A DNA stretch of 64,000 nucleotides from Cervus elaphus (GCF_910594005.1 NC_057832.1:106837152-106901151), one strand, 5' to 3'; shown: positions 45,413-56,708, numbered from the stretch's first letter. The notes: generated by a model not told the origin, from the sequence alone. A program made the numbers and translations.

Positions 45413-45604
45413 ACAGCGTGGATTTTGGAGTCAGATAACAGAGTTCAAATCTAGCCTTGCTAATCACTGGCTGATGACTTTCAGATATCTACTCATCCTT
45501 TCTAAGACCATGTTTTCCTTATTTGCAAAATAGGATAATAACCCTTTAAGTGGAATAAGGTATTTGAAAGCAGTAAGCATAGCACTCAATGTATAGAATT
45601 AACT
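45413..45604 (-). repeat. MIR SINE, antisense
   Basis: gattttggagtcagataaca, gttcaaatctagccttgc, ttccttatttgcaaaatagg and gcatagcactcaatg follow reversed MIR order over nearly the full length. Confidence 0.75.
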
Positions 45605-45790
45605 TTCCTTCCATCAGCACCCAAGATTCTTTGTTCTCTGGCATTTTAGAGACTAATGTCATTGTCTCTCCCTTTTTACCTTACTAAAGTGAGAAGCTTC
45701 TAATCCACCTACCTATTTACAGCTATTTACTTACCTATCTATCGGTCCCCACTAATATTTAAATTACGTGATATTGCATAACTGCTGACA

Positions 45791-46332
45791 ACTTGAGCTC
45801 TGGAGTAACACACACACTTGCTTTCAGATCTCACCTACTAACCCAAAGTGCTCATGCCTGCTTGGTTGCTCAGTAATGTCTGACTCTTTGCAACCCCATG
45901 GACTGTAGCCTGCCAGGCTCCTTTGTCCATGGGATTTCTCAGGCAGGAATACTGGAGTGGGTTGCCATTTCCTTCTCCAGGGGATCTTCCCAACCCAGGG
46001 ATCAAAACTGTGTCTTCTGCATTTGCAGGATTCTTTACCTGGCAAATTAACTACATACTTCATAGTATTCATAGTACTACATACTACAAATAACTACATA
46101 CTCTACTAAGAATTCTTTACCAGGAGAGTTCTTTACCACTGAGCCACATGGGAAGCCCTACTAACCCAAAGACCTTGTGCAATTTACTTAAGTCTCAGCC
46201 TCAATGTTCTCATCTGTAAAATGGGATTCATTAGTTTCCATTCCTTAGAGAATTACTGTAAGGATTAAATGTCATTTAAATAAAGGATTTATCAGAGTTC
46301 CCAGCTCAAAAGTCATTAGCTATTGCAAAGAT
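45791..46332 (-). repeat. MIR SINE, antisense, split by a Bov-tA
   Basis: Left part 45791-45848 (acttgagctctggagtaaca). Right part 46172-46332 (accttgtgcaatttacttaa, ctcatctgtaaaatggg, gtaaggattaaatg). Together they make one reversed MIR. Confidence 0.75.
45849..46157 (-). mobile_element. Bov-tA SINE, antisense, internally expanded, 14-bp perfect TSD
   Basis: Normal antisense SINE to about 46038, then about 80 extra bases. These are rich in aactacatac/tactacatac units and contain a second attctttacc; after them the normal end gagccacatgggaagcc is reached. ctactaacccaaag flanks it exactly at 45835-45848 and 46158-46171. Total 309 bp against about 200-210 for siblings. Confidence 0.92.
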
Positions 46333-46530
46333 TGGGCTTCCCAGGTGGGTCAGTGGTAAAGAATTTACCTGCACTGCAGGACACATAGGTTCAAACCTTG
46401 GATCGGGAAGCTCTCTTGGAGAAGGAAATGGCAACCCACTCCAGTATTCCTGCCTGGAAAATCCCATGGACAGAGAAGCCTGGCAGGCTACAGTCCATAG
46501 GGTCACAAAAGAGTCACACACGACTTGCTG
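46333..46530 (+). mobile_element. Bov-tA SINE, sense
   Basis: tgggcttcccaggtgggtca head, weak B box ggttcaaaccttgg, atggcaacccactccag, to acacacgacttgctgagt. It sits at the end of the split MIR, so this small area took two SINEs. Confidence 0.92.
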
Positions 46531-48506
46531 AGTAAAACAAACAAAGGTTAGCTTTTTCCCTCTTCCATTTCCTCTCCAGAAGCTTAAGTCTCCATAGTGG
46601 GCATGACCTGAATACCCATAACCTGAGATTCTGCTTTTCAGTATTTCCTTAAAACTTGACATTGAAGCAAGGCACTCCCAGCGACTGAAAGCGTCTCTTT
46701 GTCATTTTACTGAGACAGCCGCTCTCCTCACACAGCTCACAGTTCTTTTTTTGGCTGTTCAGCTTCCTCTGTAGTCATTGAATTGGAAAACTCAGGATTT
46801 CTCCCCTGTAGGGTTTTGTCTTCCATTTTATCAGAATCTGACCAAGATCTCAGACTGTTTCTGGGCATCCACAAAGAGTATTCAAACCTGCCCAGATGAG
46901 GAGAAGGACAAACTGCCAAGACTTCAGGGCTTGGAGGCTGGGTGCAAGGTCTGCGTTATCTTGCTGACCTGGGTTATCTTGTGGGCAGTGTCTGCTGCCC
47001 AGTCTCCAGCATCACACAGCTTTGCCAGGACTCACTAACACTGTATTTTTCTACGTTGAAGGTAGAGTTTAAGTGACATCAAAGCATCAGAAGGAATGTT
47101 AAGAGGGCCTGGGTCACTGTTTCAGTCCATACCCAATAGCACTGCCCTCCTTGATACACCCCCTGGAAACATACTCTACTAACTAAGAATCTACACAGAT
47201 GAGTTCCTCCAACATTCTAAGAGGCAGAAAGCAAATCCCTCCTTCTCTCTAGCTCTAAAATTCCCTTGCATACTATATGTGTGCTTAGCATATGCTTGGA
47301 AAACACAAACATACATTCATACCTAAATGACAACCACTGAGCATCCTCAAATTTATTTTTATTATTATTATTAACTCTTATTATTTTATGCCATGGAAGA
47401 ATAAAATAGTCTGATTATTTCTTTTCTTATTCCTCTTTCATCACAATTCACCCACACACTCACACACAGCCCCTCCCCCAGGCTCACACTGGCTCCTTAC
47501 TCACCTGATAGAAAAAATAAAACCCATATGTGGGGTCTGAAATCTTTCTTTAAAGCAGACCGTTTTAGTGTCAAGTTTAAAATGTGAACTATCTTTTCTA
47601 ACTATCCTATTCTGTTGTTTTCCTCTTAGAGTTTAATACCTGGCCCTGGCGTTAATTGATACATACTTATTTATAAGATTATGAGTACTTTTACTCCTTC
47701 TACAACTTAAAGCTGGGGCTGGGAGAGAGAAAGAAAGGGGAAAACGTCTTCTGGAAGGTGTTCAGGTAGGGAAAGAGAATTACAACAGGAATCAGAAATA
47801 CTGTAGAAAAAGATATGATGCTGGACATGAAACAGAGAAAAGGAAGTAACATTGTGGGTTTTTCCCCCAAGTTTGCATCATCCGTTTTCTCTTGATTTTG
47901 AATTTCGTTCCTGACAGCAGTCGGCTTCCATAAACCAGCGCTCTGGCCTCTCTGGTCCTGCAGCTCACTGTCACCTGCCCCACAGGAGACCCTGTTATTC
48001 GTCTTCAGAGGTCCGGGTGTGATGGTTACTCATCTCGCAGAGCAAGCTGGGCTTGGGGGAGCCCTCTGTGTTAGACCTTCTGGCTTGATTTCCCCCAGAC
48101 TTCAAGTCAGCTCTGAGGTGAACTATATGTGCTGTGACTCTGTAAGGAGTAATGAAAACTGTGCATTGGGTCCCATTCTGAGCATCCAGGCTAATGGACA
48201 GTTGAGGAAGTGACCCGACAGCTACTAGGCCTCCCCTGCTGTTGCCAACACTGCGTGCACGCTCCAAGTGGTGCTGAATTACAATACATCTGCGGCAAAA
48301 GGAGCAAAGCAACCCGCCTCCACCACCCTCGGCCCCTCGGGTGAACACCACTTAGCAAACCGCCTCAGGCAGCCTTCCACCTGCTCACCGTTGACCAAGA
48401 ATCAAAGAAATGCTTGCTTTGCAAGAAGACAATCCTTTAAACCAAATATGATTAGAATTTCTGCTTGGCTTAACAATTTTTAAACAATTTTCTCTATACA
48501 CATCTA
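46531..48506. other. Unique sequence with a (TTA)n patch
   Basis: tttttattattattattaac near 47351-47373 is simple sequence. Otherwise no family repeat is seen for nearly 2 kb. A frame of 118 codons on the minus strand (47995-48351) overlaps + frames and shows no known domain. Confidence 0.45.
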
Positions 48507-48610
48507 TGTATGTATATATGTATACATACACATATATTTTATTCCTATTCATATATTATGAATATATGAATAGGAATGAAATGACTATATATATATATAT
48601 GTATATATAG
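48507..48610. repeat. AT-rich palindrome cluster
   Basis: First palindrome: 10-bp arms tgtatgtata / tatacataca (48507-48516, 48521-48530) with a 4-nt spacer. Second: perfect 17-bp arms attcctattcatatatt / aatatatgaataggaat (48541-48557, 48561-48577) with a 3-nt spacer. A (TA)n run follows at 48588-48608. Confidence 0.92.
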
Positions 48611-49107
48611 GCACAGTTTCATATTTCACCACCTAAAAAGATAAGCTAATGTCTTTGTTTATATCCATGTGTTAAAAGACAAAAGTCATATGTAATAATG
48701 ACAGTATTTCTCGTCATTAATAGTGCTTATCATTGATGTCAATTTCTTAAATGACAGAGAATAAAAGTATTTTACATGTGGATTTATAATTTCTCTATAA
48801 CAATATAATTTTTGCAAGCTATTTACTAAAGTTTGAGCAACATTTTTAATGACTGTCAGCATATGGTTTCCTCTCCTTGTCCAAAACCTATTTAATATTC
48901 ATTTCTCAGTTGAAATATACCCACAGCCCTTGGGATTCACACATATGGTTCCAGATTTAAATACCTACAATCAATAAAAATAAGATATTGTTTAGTGCTT
49001 CAGTCTTGAGTTAAGGTTCTATTCATAAATTTATTATTACAGGTTTTGCTTTATTTAAAACAGGTCATACATGACTAGGATTAGTAAAACATTATGTTTC
49101 ATACCAG
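48611..49107. other. Unique AT-rich sequence
   Basis: No gene or named repeat seen. Confidence 0.5.
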
Positions 49108-49305
49108 GTTCCCCAGGTGGCTCAGTGGTAAAAAATCCACCTGCCAATGCAGGAGACACAGGTTTGATCCCTGGGTTGAGAAGATTCCCTGGAGAAAGAA
49201 ATGGCAACTCACTCCAGTATTCTTGCCTGGAAAATTTACGGACAGAGGAGCCTGGTGGGCTGTAGCCCATGGGGTCGCCAAGAGTCGCCAAGAGTAACTG
49301 AAATT
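49108..49305 (+). mobile_element. Bov-tA SINE, sense
   Basis: caggttccccaggtggctca head, B box ggtttgatccctggg, centre intact. The tail carries a 9-bp duplication (gagtcgcca twice, 49272-49290). Confidence 0.93.
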
Positions 49306-49389
49306 GTAGGAGATAAGATTTGGCAGGTGTTTTTATTACTGTTCAGGAAAGAATTTAGTAGAAACCCAATAGGTCTTTCCTGATAACCT

Positions 49390-49615
49390 CCTCCCTAAAC
49401 CATCCCCCCTTCTTTCTATAAACACAATCATTCTCCATCTAATTGCTCTTTATTATTTTCCTTAGAACTTACCACTAACTGAAATCGTGTCTATTTATTT
49501 GGTTCTTCATTTATCAAGAATATAAGTAGGTACCTTTTACCTTTTCACCCTTGTGTCACTGTACAGTGGGCATCCTATAAATATCTGATGAGTGAATAAA
49601 TGGGTGGCTGTTTTC
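49390..49615 (+). repeat. L2 LINE 3' end, sense, internally deleted
   Basis: tccttagaacttaccactaa, tatttatttggttcttcatt, then cactgtacagtgggcatcc and tgatgagtgaataaatggg are L2 3'-end words in order. The segment between them is missing. Confidence 0.62.
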
Positions 49616-49783
49616 ATCTATACTCTTTTAAAAATACAAAACATGTAATCTCATATAGTTATATATAGACAGATATATACAGTCACTGCTTTACACAGAA
49701 ATGTGAAACAATAAAAATGATCATGTAAACTGAAACCATGGAAAGCAACCTTAATAATAATTAGGAACAATTATGATTGCTCC

Positions 49784-50062
49784 TTGGAGAAGGCAATGGC
49801 ACCCCACTCCAGTACTCTTGCCTGGAAAATCCTATGGACAGAGGAGCCTGGTGGGCTGCAGTCCATGGGGTTGCTACGAGTCGAACACGAATGAGTGACT
49901 TCACTTTCACTTTTCGCTTTCATGCATTGAGGAGGAAATGGCAACCCACTCCAACGTTCTTGCCTGAAGACTCCAAGGGACGGGGAAGCCTGGTGGGCTG
50001 CCATCTATGGGGTCGCACAGAGTCAGACATGACTGAAGCGACTTAGCAGCAGCAGCAGCAGC
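49784..50062 (+). mobile_element. Dimer-like Bov-tA-derived SINE, sense, with 11-bp perfect TSD
   Basis: Two head-less units in tandem: the first ends at tgacttcactttcacttttc, the second begins tgaggaggaaatggcaaccc. The tail is (AGC)n at 50046-50062. atgattgctcc flanks it at 49773-49783 and 50063-50073. It has the same (AGC)n end as the copy at 37608, which looks like its second unit alone. Confidence 0.94.
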
Positions 50063-50149
50063 ATGATTGCTCCCTGAACTTCAAAAGTTTTTGCAAAATC
50101 ATTAAAAACTCTTAGTATCAGATGTGAACGTATTGTGCATCATGCATCC

Positions 50150-50356
50150 TTGCTCAGTCGTGTCCAACTCTTTGTGAGCCCATGGACTGAAGTCCATCAG
50201 GCTCCTCTGTCCATGGGATTCTCCAGGCAAGAATACTGGAGTGGGTTGCCATCTCCTACTGCAGGGAATCTTCCCAACCCAGGGATTGAACCCATGTCTT
50301 CTGCATTTTCTGCATTGGCAGGCAGATTCTTTACCACAGCACCACCTGGAAAGCTC
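50150..50356 (-). mobile_element. Bov-tA SINE, antisense
   Basis: tgctcagtcgtgtccaactc to caccacctggaaagctcc. An extra gcattttct repeat sits beside the usual tctgcattggcagg. Confidence 0.93.
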
Positions 50357-51118
50357 CTGTAAATGCATAGGAAAACTTAAAATTATAGGGAAGCTCATAC
50401 TTATTTAGTATATGGTAACTTACAACATTAGAAATATTGAGATTTAAAGTGTTTCTTTTTTTGGAAAAATATTTATCATGACTACTTTGAACAGCTTGCT
50501 GTCTTCTCACTGTGTAAATTACAATACATTGTGAGCAACTTTTCGATGCCTTGGCCAATTGTCATGGCTCTCTAGGTTTGGATTGGCCTCCAACGTTTTG
50601 CTCTTCATGCTTTCAAAATCTTAAAATATACTTGAGAATTCCATTAAAGTGAGTTTCTTGCCAGCATCAGTTCCTCCGGGACATCTTCATCCTCTTTGTT
50701 TTGTCTGTCTTCCTCATTTATATCGACAAGCTTGTCTCCACTAAATGTCTTTGGCTGCGAATGCAGAGCTTCTCAGCTGGCAGCAATGTCAACGTACCCA
50801 CCTACGGATAGATATTTCTTCTCTAACTCCATTGATGTTTCATTTGAATTTCACTTCCAGTGTTAAATCACTTCTCATTTCTTGCCTGCACATTCATCTC
50901 TGTTGGCCAATTTCTTCTTTAAATTGTCTGTTTCTGAAAAATGTCATTGGTTTTATCCTGGGAGACAAGGAGGCAACAATAGTCCAGACTTCACTGTCTG
51001 TGCATAAAATGAATTACCAATGCAGAGGGACCACTGACGGGCAAGGGATGGAAAAAATGATGTGACTGCTCACTGATTATAAAGCAAATCTGTTATTTAT
51101 GGAGTGATTTGCAGACTG
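50357..51118. other. Unique sequence
   Basis: Nothing recognised. A 106-codon + frame at 50745-51065 has a long hydrophobic middle (ISSLNCLFLKNVIGFILG) but no family likeness. Confidence 0.45.
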
Positions 51119-51340
51119 AGGGATTTCCTGGTGGCTCAGACGGTAGAGTCTGCCTCAGTGTGGGAGACCCAGGTTTGATCCCTGGGTCAGGAAGATCACC
51201 TGGAGAAGGAAATGGCAACCCATTCCAGTATTCTCGCCTAGAAAATCCCATGGACACAGGAGCCTGGCAGGCTACAGTCCATGGGGTCTCAAAGAGTCAG
51301 ACATGGCTGAGTGACTTCACTTTCTTTTTCTTTTGTTTTC
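51119..51340 (+). mobile_element. Bov-tA SINE, sense, with pyrimidine-rich tail
   Basis: ggatttcctggtggctcaga head, B box ggtttgatccctggg, to gtgacttcactttctttttc. The T/C-rich run after it (51322-51344) extends the tail. Confidence 0.93.
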
Positions 51341-51767
51341 TCTGTGGACTGAAAAGCTAGCAGTTTAATTTGTACTTTATGCAATTACTTATAGTTATAT
51401 ACTAAAATTTGAACCATGTTGTCGGGAACTGGTGCTAATTAAACTGTAGTAACAAAACTTCATGCACATTGGAACCATGCAAGGCAAAAACTGCCCGTAA
51501 TTGAAAATACTAATTCTCTGCCAAACTTTCATATAACCTCTAACTATCTCTATGTATAAGAGAAGCTACTTTAGAACCATGCAAAATCAGATTCTTTACT
51601 CTCAGAAGTCATCAGTTAAAACACAGAGATCATATTTTCCTTATTGCCTTTCTTTGAGCAATAGAGAACTGTAGACTTTTGGCCGCTGCACAGGTCAAAG
51701 AAAACGAGATGTAACTGAACATTTTACATATTCACATTTATTAGCCAGGATCAAAACTGCATTAAGT
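51341..51767. other. Unique sequence
   Basis: No gene or repeat recognised. Confidence 0.5.
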
Positions 51768-51952
51768 CAGTGGTTTTCAAACCTCATCATGTGTTAGAAT
51801 CACCAAAGGGATGATTAAAACACAGATTGCTGACCCCCGTCTGAGCGTTTCTAATTTAACAGGTTGGGGTGGTACCTGAGAATTTGCTTCTCTCACGAGT
51901 TCCCAAGTGAAACGGATGCTGCAGATCAGGAACCACATATTAAGAACCACTG
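51768..51952. repeat. MER5A-type hAT DNA transposon, near full length
   Basis: Both ends are present: cagtggttttcaaac at 51768 and taagaaccactg ending at 51952. Inside are gttagaatcaccaaaggg and ggtacctgagaatttgc. At 185 bp it is about the usual MER5A length. Target duplication decayed. Confidence 0.82.
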
Positions 51953-52059
51953 ACTGAAGCACATTCAGAAGGGTGTTTCGTGAGGAGAGAGAAAAGAATC
52001 AGGAGACCAAAATTTGGCAAGAAGACAGCCGCTGACTCAAAGTGCTTCAGGCATCTCAG

Positions 52060-52200
52060 AGATCTTTTTATTTTAGGCTTCTTGTTTTACAATTAAGGAA
52101 GTGGAAGCCTGCAAGATTCAAATTACTTAACTCAGAAACAAAGTTAACCAGTCTTAGAGACTGGTCTAAAACCTAGAGTCTATTTCCAATAATTTCTGGA
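52060..52200 (+). repeat. MIR fragment, sense
   Basis: ttgttttacaattaaggaag and ttacttaactcagaaacaaag, then agactggtctaaaacctaga fit a diverged MIR 3' half. Confidence 0.45.
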
Positions 52201-52262
52201 AGACAGCTAGCACCATAATGGACCCTATTCTCAACAACTGTAAGGTGAAATTATTACAAGTG

Positions 52263-52291
<29 letters not shown>
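52263..52291. repeat. (CA)n microsatellite
   Basis: Uninterrupted AC run of about 14 units. Confidence 0.95.
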
Positions 52292-52294
<3 letters not shown>

Positions 52295-52432
52295 TTCTCA
52301 AACTTTGCTTCATATGAAATGGCCTGGTTAAAAATTAATATTCCCAAGCCCTCACCTAACTGATTTCAGAGGGGGAGGATGCAACCCCAGGAGATCCAAA
52401 TGCAGGTGAACTGTTCTTTAAGAAACTGCTCT
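52292..52432. repeat. MER5-like hAT fragment
   Basis: agtttctcaaactttgcttc near the start, then ctgatttcagagggggagg and caggtgaactgttctttaag are MER5/Charlie-type words. Directly follows the (CA)n. Confidence 0.5.
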
Positions 52433-52604
52433 AGAATATTGCAAGCCAATGTTTTAAAGCACAATCTATACACAGGAAAGAATAGAACGCTGACTTTTCT
52501 TTGCATTTTTTTTTTCCACAAAATACTTTTACAGACTATGAAAAAACTCCTCAAACTATCCTATGAGGTGGATGAGGCACCTCCTTGGAGAACCCTTGGT
52601 CAAG

Positions 52605-52740
52605 ACTCCACTCTCCAAGTTTCCTTTTCCTCATCTGTATAAGGAGTGAAGTTATTAAAACTGATCTCATATGATTGCTCTGAGGACAGAATGAGAAAAA
52701 ATATACGAAAGCAATTCGTGAATGGAAAAATATTACATGG
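52605..52740 (-). repeat. MIR fragment, antisense
   Basis: tttccttttcctcatctgta, tgattgctctgaggacagaa and acgaaagcaattcg are the reversed MIR core. Confidence 0.6.
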
Positions 52741-54359
52741 AAGTTAGTTGCTAGCTTCATTATAGAGAAGCCTAAATTGGATATGATTTTGTTTAATATC
52801 AAGTGGAGAATCTGCACATAAAAGATTCTTAATTGTATTACAGTAGGCTCCCCCTGGCAGAAGCTTACTTATTTGTCAAAGGAACCAGAAGAGGTAAAAC
52901 CTCCATAAAAGTCATAAGATTTCACTCTCACGGGTTCCCAATTACCGTGAACAGAAGCTGGAGACTAAGTCCTAATCTGTAACAATAAACACATATAATA
53001 TATCCTAGGCACAATGGTTTTCTTAGAAAACTGGCTAATCTCTGTCCCCAGGACATTTCCTGCCTCTTCTGACTCTCACATGAATTAGGGATTGGAAACC
53101 AGACAATTTTGACTTCCTGAGCTTGCTTTGCTTTTGGCAACGCTGGAAGAATAATTTTTAAGGAAACAAAATTAAAATGATCCATTTACCTTGACTCTGC
53201 CCTCACTCTAAAGGAAGATCTCGGAGCTGGAGAAAGAAAATACTAGAGATGGAGGGGAATCTTCCTTCCCTGCAGAGCATTGAACATAAGACACATTCTC
53301 CTTTTGAGGGCTCAGCACTTGGGTTTCTCCACATATTTTAATCAATATTCACTGAGCCATAACAATTTGGCATCCACGGTCACTCTGGTGTTGTGTTTCA
53401 TGAATAACTACTTTTTCCACTGGGTGCAGAAGAAATGACTCTGTACATGGCTGGCAAAAGATCATTCCTTGGAGCAAAGCAAAATCAGCAGCTTCAAGGG
53501 AAATGTGGGCATCTCAGTGTGGTGATCAGTGAACATCTAAAACGTAAACTCAAATTACAGAAGCCAACTCACAGGCCAACTGATCTCTTTTGGAAGATGT
53601 GGCTTCAGACCATTCCACGTGCATGTGGAATGCCTAGACCTGATTACAGAGTTCTCCTGAAAGCCAATGCATCCCAGGAAACCTTATGAGATGGAACGAA
53701 GTAATAACATGTATTCCCCAGCAAATAAAACTGTTAACATGATCTTGCCTCATTCTGGCAGAAGCATGTTGCAAAATCCCCTGGGGAGGAAGGTACAGTA
53801 CTGAGCCTGGGAATTTGAGTTCAGCTGGGAACCTGGTCTCCACTGCCAAGTGCTGCAAGCCTGAGGCTCCTTCTCGTGAAATGGCCTCCGAGATGGTGCA
53901 GATGCCCATGAAGGTCAGAGACCTGAGAAGCCTGGATTCAGCTCATCCCCATTCTGAGGATAATCCTTCTTTCCACAATTCCTTCAAGTCCAAGACACTC
54001 CACCTCCTCTCCTATACCAGCTCTTTCTTTAGGTTTCTTCCATCAGTGGGACTGGAATGCGTTCAAACTGATCAGCATCTCATTTTTTACTCCCCCTTCA
54101 CACCCATATTAACATCTAGACTTCCATCCTAATATCAGATAGCTTCTATTTTCCTTCATAGTGTCTCCAGAAAGAATTCATAAGTACCCACTAACGTGAT
54201 GGCATCAGAAATCCATTCGTTTATTCATTTTTAAAGACATGTGGCATCATGCAAAGCATTGGGCTAAGAGCTCTGTAGTTAAGTAGGGGAGAAATAGCTA
54301 TTTAAAATAACTGCCGTATAAAAATGAAGTCAGGTTTCACACTATTGTCCCTACCAGGA
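52741..54359. other. Unique block
   Basis: No transposon recognised in 1.6 kb. It contains the inverted motif pair at 53611-53632. Overlapping opposite-strand frames at 53435-53689 and 53634-53909 have no known domain. Confidence 0.5.
53611..53632. promoter_or_regulatory. Inverted CATTCCAC pair around a CACGTG core (candidate site)
   Basis: cattccac and its exact reverse complement gtggaatg flank gtgcat. CACGTG sits at 53616-53621. CATTCC is the M-CAT/TEAD-type core and CACGTG an E-box. Function is inferred from motif shape only. Confidence 0.25.
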
Positions 54360-54645
54360 ACTCCCACATTTGCAGTCTTTAAACACAAGTCAAGAAACAC
54401 TTCCTCCTGGAAGCCTGCCATGAATCCACTCCCAAATGAATCAGGTATCTCTCTTATGGGCTTTCAAGAGTGCTTATCTAGATCACTGTACTGACACCAC
54501 ACCCATTAGCCATTGACATGCCTGCTCTCCAACTAGACTGTGAGCTTTAAGGACACTGTCGGATTCATCTCTGTACTAGGAAGTACTTAACATACAGCCC
54601 AGTAGATCTTGTTCATTGCATATTTTTGAATGAATGAATGGATAA
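54360..54645 (+). repeat. L2 LINE 3' end, sense
   Basis: cacttcctcctggaagcctg, ctctcttatgggctttc, aactagactgtgagctttaa, then tacttaacatacagcccagt and the terminal tgaatgaatgaatgg run in L2 order to the very 3' end. Confidence 0.8.
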
Positions 54646-54929
54646 AAACTATAAAAGAAAAATCATAGAAAGTTGTGAAACAGAAAAAGGAATGAATATT
54701 AACTTTAACTAGAGGAATGAAGACAATTTTCATGGAAGATATGATATTTAAGCAAAGCACCAAAGTGTGAACAGGATTTCCAGAATTTGAAAAGATCAAG
54801 GGCTTGGGAGGAGGGGTGGTACACAGAGGATTACTTTTTAAAAACCTAATGGATTCTCCCCACCTCTAATCTGTTATTCTCTAATCTTTCCTATACTCTA
54901 GCAAAGTTTTTCCTTGCTTGTGCAGAACC

Positions 54930-55330
54930 TCCAAAGATGCCTTACTATTTAATGGGGATAAAGTTCAAGCAGATCAGCTTGCATCTCAAGGGTCTTGCTA
55001 TTGTTATCCAAAACGTTTTTCCTAATCCTAACTTTCACTCCTTGGTCACCCATTGTCTGCACACACCCAGCCCTTCTACTCTCTGTCCCCAGATATCTTA
55101 CTTTTTATCATCTCTTTGCTACTCCTCCCTCTCCAGCCCTCACCTGGAATGCCTTCCTCATGCCTTCCTGCTGTGGGCAGCACCACTGTGTCTTTCAAAA
55201 CCCTACCTCCTTCATGTAGCCTCCCTTTTCCATGCCAGATCAGAGTATCTTCGTCTAGGCAACCTGATAACCACTCTTCTACCATTTATTTAACCATTGT
55301 GTGGCTTTCTGATTTCCAGCCTGCTTTGTC
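54930..55330 (+). repeat. Second L2 LINE fragment, sense
   Basis: cctcacctggaatgccttcc, ttcaaaaccctacctccttc and atgtagcctcccttttcc are the L2 segment just upstream of the 3' end. As it lies after a complete L2 3' end, it is a separate copy. Frames across it on both strands are of this repeat. Confidence 0.65.
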
Positions 55331-56540
55331 CCTCATTTGGAAGACCAAATAAGGTACCTACAAGCTTGGATAATGGACAGTGGCTTTTGTAACTTGCACA
55401 GTGTTTCGGATGACTATTCTATTGATGAAAAATTCTTGGTAACTGAAGCACTCTTCTAAAGATATATGATGAGTTTTTAGGCAGACATCTTATTATTCAG
55501 CTACCAGCAGATAGGGGTGCTTTTCCTAGATACAAGATTGAATTTAATGAGAAGAAGTAAATTATCTGTTATCAGAGTGTCTATGTTATGAAATCACTAA
55601 CCTTGCCTATGTAATGACATAAAAACTTGCTAGTTTCCTCTGTCATTGATAGAAGTATAGTTATAGTTACTTTTTATCTCTTCCATGAAGCCAAAGTAAT
55701 ACTTTTTTTTAAGTGAGTAACTAGCCCTTTAAGATAGGTGCATCCTTTTCACCGTTTTTACCCTTGCCCTTATCACTGTGGGGCTCCTTCACGCTTTTCA
55801 GCTTCCAGGCTTTGCCCCTCATCAAACCACATCAATACGAGTCTCAAACCTTAATCATAAAAGACATCTCTAGAGAGAGAGGCTCAATACTTTAGGAAAA
55901 GAAGTGACTGTATCACACACAACGAGCTCAGGGCATGGAGAATCCATCACCTAACCTTTCCCAGCCTCTATCCATCCGTGCCCCACTGTTGGATTTCCAA
56001 GCTTGACAGCGAATGCTTTCCAATGGGAAACTGTAGCAGGGTTTTTTTTTTCCCATCCTTTGGTCCCTATTGTATGTTCAGCTGCACTGAAGCTAGCTGC
56101 TCATCAAAGCCAGAGCCTCTCATACACAAACAAACACGGCATTGTGGCCTCCCCTGGGGCTGGAACACAGCAATCCAGCAAACAATTTGGTCAGGTGATA
56201 GCAGCCTGGAGGGACAGACAGCGCATCAGCCAGACACCCTCCAGTCTCCTCTCCTCCCATGACCTTCCTCAGTGCAAGCCAGCCGAACCACCGGGCCAGG
56301 CAAACCAATGCTTGAGAAAGCAGTGGCAAATAAAATAATATACAATCAAGGAGATGGTCTGACAACAGGATTCTTCGTCCAAAAAGAGTGTATTCTCTTG
56401 TTCGTAGTGCGGTAGAAATAAAATACATAGCATGAGAGCATAGTCCTGGACACAGGAAAGGGGAAGAAGGAAGGGACTGAGTCAAAATATCTTCAGATAC
56501 TCACTGAGCCCTTGCCATAGAACAGCGGGTGTAGGTGGAA
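55331..56540. other. Unique sequence
   Basis: No repeat family recognised. Overlapping frames at 55978-56338 (+) and 56120-56485 (-) cover the same bases in different frames, which argues against any of them being a gene. Confidence 0.5.
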
Positions 56541-56602
56541 GAGTGTAATGTTTAGGAGCTTTGCAGTTAGATATAGTTGATCTATAATCTCCATTCAACT
56601 TC

Positions 56603-56696
56603 TTTTTTTTTTTTTTTTCCCATTTTTTTCTTTTTTTTTTTTTCTTTTTTTCATTGATATGAATCAGCCATAGATTTACACTTATTCCCCATCCCG
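56603..56696 (-). mobile_element. Very short L1 3' end, antisense, 10-bp TSD
   Basis: Poly-T-rich tail (56603-56650), then tcattgatatgaatcagcca to tattccccatcccg, the reverse complement of bovid L1 3' UTR words. attcaacttc is duplicated exactly at 56593-56602 and 56697-56706. Body only about 45 bp. Confidence 0.85.
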
Positions 56697-56708
56697 ATTC
56701 AACTTCTT

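Noticed and set aside
46306..46662. 118-codon minus-strand frame
   Set aside because: About half of it is Bov-tA sequence.
55053..55352. 99-codon + frame with overlapping frames 54937-55293 and 54995-55219
   Set aside because: Three overlapping frames in the same L2 fragment. L2 sequence often stays open by chance.
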